Positions 57,166 to 64,000 of a stretch of DNA of 64,000 nt are shown piece after piece (the stretch's first letter is position 1; the number at the start of each line of letters is the position of its first letter). The stretch comes from Actinomycetota bacterium (GTDB lineage: Bacteria; Actinomycetota; Geothermincolia; Geothermincolales; RBG-13-55-18): contig JABLXL010000006.1 of NCBI GenBank assembly GCA_013178005.1, positions 24,455-88,454 on the forward strand, read 5' to 3'. Both the position numbers and the translations under genes were made by a program. Under the pieces are notes generated by a model. The model ran no database searches. It had not been told where the DNA came from and saw only the letters and a list, made by a program, of their open reading frames with translations.

Positions 57166-58857
57166 CTATTTATATGTATAATCCCCGGAGGAGTGCATCC
57201 CGCACCACTTGCCCTTGTAGTTGAATATCATGATGCGCTCGACGCCGCTCGAATACGCCTCCAGGGACAGCTCGGCGTTGGGGAAGTCCTTGTTCACGTG
57301 CCACATATAGGTGTACCAGCAGCCCTGGAAGCCGGCGGCCTGGAGCTCCTTGGTGGTGGCGCTGCGCCACACGGGCTCCCCGCCGCCCGGGAAGTAGACG
57401 TGCGCGCCGTGCCAGTTCCCCGTCGTCCCCTCCGCCACGCTTTCCTCCCACCACTTCTGCCACTGGCCGGAGTCGTCGAAGTAGTTGAGCGCCATCCAGG
57501 TGTCGAAGCCGGGGCCGGTGTACCCCTCGGCGTAAACGGCAGACGAGGAAGAAAACCCCCCGATGACCGTCCCCCCGGAGGGGGTTTGTCCCGTCGCCGC
57601 CGGGCGGTCGAACTCCATGTACAGCGGCCTCTCCACCAGGATGTTGTAGGGATAACCGTCCACCCAGTCTACCTTGAAGGCCCCGGGGTCGCGGGAGGAG
57701 GAGATGCCGTACTCGGCCAGCAGCTCGGGGTAGTAGAAGGTGCTGCGCTGCTGGGGCGGGAGCCACTTGATGAAGGCCATGAGGCCGCCGGGGGTGGAGA
57801 AGGTGAGCTTTATCGGCACCTTCTCGGTGTTGGGGTTCTGGAAGCAGACCCAGGTATCGGCCCAGCCCATGCCCGGGACGTAGGACACTGGCGCGAAGGC
57901 AAAAGCCTTGTCATAGTCCCGGTACATCACGCTGTCCAGCTTCTCCCTAGACGACCCCGGGAAGATGTGGCCGCCGTACCAGGCGCGCCCCGGCCGCTGG
58001 GGGTTGACGCTCCGGTACTGGAAGTACATGGCCCGCTCGGGGTAGATGGGGACCTCCGCGACCAGCTCCAGCGAGACGTCCTTGTTCAGCCCCACGTGGT
58101 CGGGCACGTACCACGTGCCCCGGTGCCGGGCGGGGAGGGTGCCTTTTTTCACCACCAGGCCCTCCCCCTCAATCATGTAGTTGAAGGTGAGGGCGGTCGG
58201 CTGGTCGGTGGGGTTGAGCACGCATATCCACTCGTCGAAGTGCCGTTCGGAGTCCTGGCGCGTGGTCCCCTCGGCGAAGTACCAGGTATTATGCGCCCCC
58301 TTATGGCAGGGGTTGTCGGGGTCAAAAAGGCTGGGGTCAATGCCCCACACGGCCCTGCCGACATGTCCCCCCTGCCAGGGCACGTGCCCGCCCCGGCCTA
58401 CATAGCTGAAGTACATGGGGCGCTCGATTATCACGTCGCTAGCGTAGAGGTTGCTCGTAACCCGGCATACGAAAGACACGTCGTAGCCCGGGCCTATCTC
58501 GGCGTTGACGTCGATGGTGGTGCGGGACTGCATGGGGAGGTCATAGGTCTTCTCCGCCACCACCCCCTCGTTGGTGACGTAGGAGACCTCCAGCTTCCAC
58601 CAGGGGTTTGGCGGCTGGGGCCTAGTCTCGCCGGGCATAAGCTGGCCGTCGCCGATATTGGCCACCGTGAGCCAGGTCTCGAAACCGTCGCGGGTGCATC
58701 CCTCGGCCAGGTGATAGACATTTTCGCTAATGTACTCCGACGCCGCGCCGGCCTCGCCGGGCTGCGCCAGCGCCGAAGGCAGCGCCCCGCCCGCAAAGGC
58801 CGCCAGGAGCAGCGCCGCTCCCACCACCGCCAAGAGCCTCTTCGCCATGCCACGCAT
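57166..58857 (-). CDS. Secreted multi-repeat protein of the same (F/L)AEG(Y/C)T repeat family
   Basis: Signal peptide (MAKRLLAVVGAALLLAAFAGGALPSALA); YHLAEGCTRDGFETWLTVANIGD, WYFAEGTTRQDSERHFDEWICVLNPTD, VYAEGYTGPGFDTWMALNYFDD, and IIERPMYFSYVGRGGHVPWQGGH. Confidence 0.78.
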   Translation of the reverse strand: MRGMAKRLLAVVGAALLLAAFAGGALPSALAQPGEAGAASEYISENVYHLAEGCTRDGFETWLTVANIGDGQLMPGETRPQPPNPWWKLEVSYVTNEGVVAEKTYDLPMQSRTTIDVNAEIGPGYDVSFVCRVTSNLYASDVIIERPMYFSYVGRGGHVPWQGGHVGRAVWGIDPSLFDPDNPCHKGAHNTWYFAEGTTRQDSERHFDEWICVLNPTDQPTALTFNYMIEGEGLVVKKGTLPARHRGTWYVPDHVGLNKDVSLELVAEVPIYPERAMYFQYRSVNPQRPGRAWYGGHIFPGSSREKLDSVMYRDYDKAFAFAPVSYVPGMGWADTWVCFQNPNTEKVPIKLTFSTPGGLMAFIKWLPPQQRSTFYYPELLAEYGISSSRDPGAFKVDWVDGYPYNILVERPLYMEFDRPAATGQTPSGGTVIGGFSSSSAVYAEGYTGPGFDTWMALNYFDDSGQWQKWWEESVAEGTTGNWHGAHVYFPGGGEPVWRSATTKELQAAGFQGCWYTYMWHVNKDFPNAELSLEAYSSGVERIMIFNYKGKWCGMHSSGDYTYK

Positions 58858-59125
58858 CGCAGTCCTCCTCTTGTGTCAACGTCGGGCACACGAAATACCG
58901 CGTCACTTCAAAGCCCAATGCCCCTAAATAAATATTCGGATATCCACATCGGCCGCTTGAGGTAAAACAGCCGGTTCTTGGTGGCTGAATAATGCTTTTC
59001 GCTGAATCAATGGCGAGGGAGAATTCCTCGTTACAATACATGTGAGGAAGTGATTAGGGGTAGGCTGGGTTGAAGTTGCCGCCTACGAGACTGCAGCGGG
59101 CCGTGCTGGTGGAGGAGGGGAGCCG

Positions 59126-60430
59126 ATGGGGATTACGGCGAGCGAAGCTGTAGAAAAACTTAGTAATCTGGACGCGCAGATTTTACTGGCGCTTTACAGA
59201 TTCGGCGCGCTTGAAATCGACCAACTCAGATTTGCTTTGGCACACATTAACGGAATAGAGCGCAGCCGGGCGACCATCGGCGACCATCTCTATCGGTTGC
59301 AACGCGAGGACCACGGTGAGCTAATCCAGGGTGTGATGTTATCTAGGCATCAGAGAGGTTCCTATCCACGTTCCTATTTCTTGTCCAGGGGAGCGCGCCC
59401 GAAGAAGGTGATGATGGCATTACTAGGAGAGCCGCCTTGCCCGGCGCAATGGTGTATCGCAACAGAGCTGAACGGAAGGCTGGAAGGACTTAGCGGGACG
59501 GTATGGATTGACAGGACCTTCATGCACGAAAGAACCATTAAAAATTTCCATCTGTGTTTGGCCGCCTCGAGGGCTGGCTCGGTCGAGTGGTGGAGGAGCG
59601 GGGGAGCGGGAGGACGCATAGAGTTCAGGTGCCAGGAGAGGGGGGCGATGAGAAAGAGAGTCGCAGCCCCCGACGCGATATTTTGCTGGAGGAGCACTGA
59701 CCCGTCGCTCGGTTACGAGCCCCTTGGTTGCCTGCTTGAGGTTGAGCTCTCGTGGGCGAAGAGCCACGAGGTCTCGGAGAGGCTGGTGAGGTATGCGGGA
59801 CTGTTCCGTTCGGGGTCATGGCGGGATAGACTCGAACTCGGGCATTTCCCCACTCTCCTTTTCCTCTTTGAGCGGCGCGAGGGTGCCGACACGCGCACGG
59901 GGCTCGCCGATATGGAGAGGCACGCCACAGTACTTCGAAAAACCCTTGCAAGAATCAACCCCGATATGAGGAGTTGGGCCAAGGTTTTCCGCTGCGGCTT
60001 CACTTATGCGGATTACTTCATGGGGGAGCTCGACGCAGCCGATTTCACAGACCCTCTGGCTGAGCCCATCTGGCTGGACGCGTTTGACTTGGCGGGCGCC
60101 AAGAGACATACATTGGCCGAAATCGTCCCCGAAAGCGCAAGGGCGTCGCGGGAGACAGGTACCGCCGGACAGAGGAGCACGAAAGCAATAACCGGTCGGC
60201 AGGCAGAGCAGCAGGTATCAACGGCCATAGCCGCACTATCCATCCTCCCGCCTGCGGTCATGGCGAAACACAATAGACTACTCGAGCGGATTAGGGCGGA
60301 GCTGCTTGGCGGCAAGGCTGTAGAGGACTTGGACGAGAAGGAGCAGAAGCTGGTAAGCATGGCAATCAAGAACATGGAGGCGAAGCGCTTTTTGGACTCC
60401 TCTCATGGACCTAAGCTAGACCATAGCTAG
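59126..60430 (+). CDS. Replication-relaxation family protein
   Basis: ILLALYRFGALEIDQLRFAL...RATIGDHLYRLQREDHGELIQ...YFLSRGARPKKVMM, then LLEVELSWAKSHEVSERLVRYAGLFRSG. Pattern of plasmid/ICE replication-relaxation proteins. Confidence 0.78.
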   Translation: MGITASEAVEKLSNLDAQILLALYRFGALEIDQLRFALAHINGIERSRATIGDHLYRLQREDHGELIQGVMLSRHQRGSYPRSYFLSRGARPKKVMMALLGEPPCPAQWCIATELNGRLEGLSGTVWIDRTFMHERTIKNFHLCLAASRAGSVEWWRSGGAGGRIEFRCQERGAMRKRVAAPDAIFCWRSTDPSLGYEPLGCLLEVELSWAKSHEVSERLVRYAGLFRSGSWRDRLELGHFPTLLFLFERREGADTRTGLADMERHATVLRKTLARINPDMRSWAKVFRCGFTYADYFMGELDAADFTDPLAEPIWLDAFDLAGAKRHTLAEIVPESARASRETGTAGQRSTKAITGRQAEQQVSTAIAALSILPPAVMAKHNRLLERIRAELLGGKAVEDLDEKEQKLVSMAIKNMEAKRFLDSSHGPKLDHS

Positions 60431-61036
60431 CTATGTGGCTACAGGTCAAATATGTAGCCATTTCTGCTTCTAAGGCGATAACCCCACCGGCGGGAGGGGA
60501 TTGTTGCGACAAGGCGTGTGGGAGCTCGTGCGGAAAGGGCACCACAAGACCAATTCAGTGTTACTTGTTGCCATATTTAGCAAAAAAAGACCAGCAAGAA
60601 GACATAACGAGTGGCGCTGCTTTCTAATATACCCCCCGGAGTATATTGAACGGATTTTCGCGTATAACGCTACCATCAACGTCGAAGGTTTCTGGTGAAT
60701 CGCGTATCCTGACACCCTGCCATATTCGATTTACGAAAGGATTAAGAGCCAAGAGAGATGGTGCGTCACGTCATGCTGCGCGCTTCATTGATGAGCTCTT
60801 CCCGTGGGCCGTAACCCGTCCCCCATCCCCGCGGCGCTCGCCGCTCAAGGCGGCAACAGGGCCCTTGCCGACCATAAGCCAGTACCACAAGGGAACGCCT
60901 CGCTGGGCGCCGCCGGGCAGGGCCACGCGTTGCGGGGCAATGCTGGGGCAGGATAGGATGTGCCCGGCATCGCCCAGGAGCTGTCGTCGCAGGGCTGTAG
61001 GATTATGATTTCCAGTATGGTTAATCAGAGGGGACA

Positions 61037-61521
61037 ATGAAGGGAAGTGATGCTGTGCTTTATATGCCTACGGCTCGAACCTCGACCCCGAGCAGATGAG
61101 TAAACGTTGTCCATCCAATACGTTCAAATGTGTGGCGCTTCCCATGGCTTCAGAATCGCCTTCACACGATACTCCGAAGATAGGAAAGGCGGAGTGGCCG
61201 ACGTGGTGGAGGATAACGGCAGCGAGGGGGCTTGGGGCTGTTCTACGAAATCACGGAGGAGGACCTTGAGCGGCTCGAAGCCTACGATGGCTACCGAGGG
61301 AAGGGCAAGAGAAACATCTTTGAGAGATACGGCTCCTTAGTGTTCGTAGAAGGGGACGAAGACCAACCGCTAGACGTGCTCCTCTACGGTGTGGCCAACA
61401 AATCGACAGAAGAGTACCTGCCCAAAAGGAGTATAAGAACCAAATCATAACCGAGGCGGAGCATTGGGGACTGCCCGAGGAGTATGTTGGGAAGCTTAAG
61501 GGGCTGCCAGTACGCAAGTAA
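61037..61521 (+). pseudogene. Frameshifted gamma-glutamylcyclotransferase (GGCT/AIG2-like) gene
   Basis: Pieces in different frames: ALYAYGSNLDPEQMSKRCPS, GFRIAFTRYSEDRKGGVADVVEDNGSE, GLFYEITEEDLERLEAYDGYRGKGKRN, KEYKNQIITEAEHWGLPEEYVGKLKGLPVRK*. Together these read as one GGCT protein. Confidence 0.88.
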
Positions 61522-61569
61522 TATGTTTGCAGGAATCCTGTTAGGGCAATGAGGGGATTTGGGTCGCGC

Positions 61570-62313
61570 TCAGAGGAGCCTCTTGAACGCGCGGAACAGA
61601 TTGCTCGAATCGATGGCCATCTCGACGGATTCGTATCCGTATACCTCCACCGCTGCCTCCCATAAGGCCTCCACTTTATCCATGATGTCCCCCTCGTCAT
61701 TCGGGCACGGCCCGGTGTGGGGGTTTGAGGCAACACTAATCCACGGGCCCAAGTTCTCATAATTGACTAACTCGACCTCTCCCGCAGAGAGTATCGCTGT
61801 TCCGCCGTTCCGGGGGTGACTGCGTGCGATAGCGCAAAGCGCCAGGAGATACTGCGCGGTGCGCGCCAGGCGGTCGCGGGTATATTCTGGCAGCCTGTCC
61901 ACCATCATCTCCGTGAGCCGCTGCTCCCTGAAAGAGGTACCCCGACCCGACCTCAAGAGCTCATGGCCGGGGTCACGAGAATACATGCGGGTGAAAACCA
62001 GGAAGTGCAGGTCGTCCCGTAAAGCCTCGGGGCAGCGTTCCGCGACAAGGTCCTCAAGCCGGGCTATACTGGGGTCTGTCTCGTGCTCCAAGCACCAATC
62101 AAGGAATAGCTTGTACTCCCAGCTAGATTGATATGCCAGACGGGGCTTCAGCCAAGCCACGAGGACCTCGGCGACGTCTGAATCGCTAATAGCGTAGAAA
62201 GTGAAGCGGGATAATTCCCACTGGGCCCATCTGGGCAGGGCATCCCATCCTGGAAGCCTATCCTCCATAGACATACAAGCCACCTCATGTATCTCCAAGA
62301 CGGTCATGCGCAT
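61570..62313 (-). CDS. Hypothetical protein
   Basis: ORF of 247 aa with plausible composition; convergent with the GGCT remnant. Confidence 0.6.
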   Translation of the reverse strand: MRMTVLEIHEVACMSMEDRLPGWDALPRWAQWELSRFTFYAISDSDVAEVLVAWLKPRLAYQSSWEYKLFLDWCLEHETDPSIARLEDLVAERCPEALRDDLHFLVFTRMYSRDPGHELLRSGRGTSFREQRLTEMMVDRLPEYTRDRLARTAQYLLALCAIARSHPRNGGTAILSAGEVELVNYENLGPWISVASNPHTGPCPNDEGDIMDKVEALWEAAVEVYGYESVEMAIDSSNLFRAFKRLL

Positions 62314-62317
62314 CGTG

Positions 62318-62707
62318 CTACAGACCCTTCCCGCTGAATATGAGCACGAGCTTGGCGCTGGTCAGCGCCTCCTCCATACCAGGGGTGAGCTCGCCGGCCT
62401 TATCCAGCCTGTCCAGCTCCCGCAGGAAAACCCGGGGCGCCTCACTGAGCGATATACGGTGCCCTAGGCGGCCGCTAGGCCTAATCGGCGGTTCCGGCGG
62501 CTTTCTGATATGCGAGCTACAGCTGGGTAGCCAGGGCGCAATACCCCGGATGGTTACCGCCATTCCCGCCCGCACGTCCAGTATGGTAAGGCACGCGATG
62601 TTACTGCTCCGGGCCTTGGTCAGGTAGCACCTAACGTCTGGCGAAGCCCCTTTCGTTGCCACCATCTTCTTGCCTCCTTTCGCGAGTATCGGCTTCGTTT
62701 GCTTCAT
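62318..62707 (-). CDS. Hypothetical protein
   Basis: ORF of 129 aa immediately upstream of and co-oriented with the 247-aa ORF (4-bp gap). Confidence 0.55.
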   Translation of the reverse strand: MKQTKPILAKGGKKMVATKGASPDVRCYLTKARSSNIACLTILDVRAGMAVTIRGIAPWLPSCSSHIRKPPEPPIRPSGRLGHRISLSEAPRVFLRELDRLDKAGELTPGMEEALTSAKLVLIFSGKGL

Positions 62708-62869
62708 TTATTGTAATGGAAGGTACTGACAGCTCTGGTCTGTTGGTAATGAGCAGGAGCGATGGGACCGTATTGTCACCATTGAGGGATAAAATAGCAT
62801 TAAGTCTAAGCTGCGATTAGGAAGCGTAAGATTGACGGAGCGTGAGCCAGAAGAGGCAGGCTCCAACTA

Positions 62870-63160
62870 TTATGTATCTTCTTCAGATAAGTCTATCTCC
62901 TTAAGAGGGCCGCTATAACAATAGGGGCAGCACACATCGGAAATCAATTCTGAACGCTCCCCACAGCCCTCTTTCGTACAACGGTCTTGAAACCCAACAG
63001 GTGTCTCCGCCTCGCTGAAGATATTCCCGCAGGCTGGGCATTGATACAACGGGCTATCATATGCTTCATCTTTTTCCATAATAGCGCCACATGCTTCACA
63101 TTCATATCCGATTTCTTTTTCTTTGATAACGCTCACCCCCTTATTGCCCGATAAGCACAT
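62870..63160 (-). CDS. Zinc-ribbon protein
   Basis: Paired Cys motifs: YECEACGAI...YQCPACGNIF; DRCTKEGCGER...CCPYCYSGP. Confidence 0.7.
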   Translation of the reverse strand: MCLSGNKGVSVIKEKEIGYECEACGAIMEKDEAYDSPLYQCPACGNIFSEAETPVGFQDRCTKEGCGERSELISDVCCPYCYSGPLKEIDLSEEDT

Positions 63161-63339
63161 TTACCCTTAAAAGGACTTGTGGACTCCTGCAATGAATAGG
63201 TGCCAGCTCACTATTATATTACCATGACTTATCAATAAGCTCCTGCAAATATCTTCATGCGTAGTATTAATATCTTTCCATGATTCTAGAATATATGGCG
63301 TGAGAGGACTATTGAGCGAGCATTTCCCATATTTAACTC

Positions 63340-63882
63340 TTGATATCAATATTCTATCATCCAGCGGGCTTGTTAAGGAGCCTAAGCACAGTTTTTCTCC
63401 TTACCGAACGAGGATTCTGCCAGACATGGCACAAGAGACTTCCTCCAAAACGATATCCGGAGAGGCTTGAGCGCCAGCGCCGTGCTCCGTATGCGGTCTG
63501 CGCTGTTCATGCGGGCGCTGAGTTGACGAGAAGAGGCTACAAGGTGGCATTCACCTACGGTTACTGCCCCCGCGTGGACATGTATGTGGAAAGCCCGAAC
63601 GGGGTTCCCTTTATGGTCGATGTGAAGGGGCTGAGTATACACACGTTCTGGCCGATAAAGCATTGCCTGGAGGACAAAGACCTCTACTTCATACTGGTCC
63701 TGGTGCCTGAGGTGGACAACCCCCGCTACTTTATCCTCTCCAGCAGGGACCTGAACGCCGAAATCAGGAGATACAGGGATTACGCGTTGAAAAAAGGACT
63801 GAACTACAAACCGGAGTGGGGAGGCTTCAACTGTTCCTATGCCCTTCCATACGAGGACCGCTGGGATGCGTTGTGGAATTGA
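63340..63882 (+). CDS. PD-(D/E)XK nuclease-like hypothetical protein
   Basis: AVHAGAELTRRGYKVAFTYGYCPRVDMYVESPNGVPFMVDVKGLS shows an (E)...VD-x(n)-DVK arrangement. Confidence 0.6.
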   Translation: MISIFYHPAGLLRSLSTVFLLTERGFCQTWHKRLPPKRYPERLERQRRAPYAVCAVHAGAELTRRGYKVAFTYGYCPRVDMYVESPNGVPFMVDVKGLSIHTFWPIKHCLEDKDLYFILVLVPEVDNPRYFILSSRDLNAEIRRYRDYALKKGLNYKPEWGGFNCSYALPYEDRWDALWN

Positions 63883-63941
63883 CCCGCTTTCGTTGACATC
63901 CTGGATTGGGGGATAATGGGTCCCTCGAGAAAGGAGAGAGC

Positions 63942-64000
63942 ATGGCACAAGGAAAACCCTACCCACCGGAGTTCCGGACCGAGGCGGTGAGGCTTTACCG
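63942..64000 (+). CDS. IS3-type transposase OrfA, N-terminus (truncated by window edge)
   Basis: ATGGCACAAGGAAAACCC... = MAQGKPYPPEFRTEAVRLYR, the classic IS3 OrfA HTH start; AGAAAGGAGAGAG RBS. Confidence 0.85.
   Translation, partial: MAQGKPYPPEFRTEAVRLY

Larger units (their letters stand above)
43455..64000. mobile_element. Integrative element adjacent to tRNA(CAU); right end not resolved within window
   Basis: Integrase immediately downstream of the tRNA, then regulator, excisionase, primase-helicase, replication-relaxation protein, IS insertions and hypotheticals. No second tRNA 3'-end copy was found by eye. Confidence 0.75.

Noticed and set aside
56584-58965. 793-aa plus-strand ORF opposite the two secreted repeat proteins
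   Set aside because: The minus-strand proteins have signal peptides and recognisable repeats; the plus-strand translation is Val/Gly/His-rich antisense.
63880-63941. Left end of the IS3-type element at TGACCCGCTTTCGTTGACATCC
   Set aside because: Plausible IS3 terminal sequence, but the partner end is outside the window so the boundary cannot be verified.

Overview
High-GC chromosomal window, probably from an anaerobic actinobacterium-like lineage (inferred from greA-lysS-clpC-radA-disA-carD-ispDF gene order and codon usage). Main blocks: (1) 1-7.2 kb, a type I restriction-modification operon (hsdM-hsdS-hsdR) with an AbiEi/AbiEii toxin-antitoxin pair embedded between hsdM and hsdS. (2) 7.4-20 kb, housekeeping genes, plus an unusual 136-bp tandem repeat array between clpC and radA. 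(3) 20.1-30 kb, a cobalamin-riboswitch-controlled locus. It encodes a secreted beta-propeller/repeat protein, a DUF4430 (transcobalamin C-terminal-like) membrane-anchored protein, a complete ECF transporter (T, fused A-A', S), and a membrane-anchored alpha/alpha-barrel (squalene-cyclase/intrinsic-factor-like) protein. Together these look like a split bacterial analogue of intrinsic factor feeding an ECF importer, and this is my top candidate system. (4) 30-43 kb, two intergenic tandem-repeat elements, a CooC-like ATPase, a FecCD-type ABC importer with TrmO and flavin reductase, Nth, and a secreted metalloprotease-like protein. (5) 43.4-64 kb, an integrative element at a tRNA(CAU) gene. It carries an integrase, a CGNR-like regulator, XRE and excisionase genes, a primase-helicase cleanly split by an IS256-type element with an 8-bp target duplication, a replication-relaxation protein, two large secreted repeat proteins (one with a caspase-like His/Cys signature), a frameshifted GGCT pseudogene, a PD-(D/E)XK-like protein and the start of an IS3-type transposase. 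All calls come from reading the sequence and the supplied ORF translations; no database search was run.
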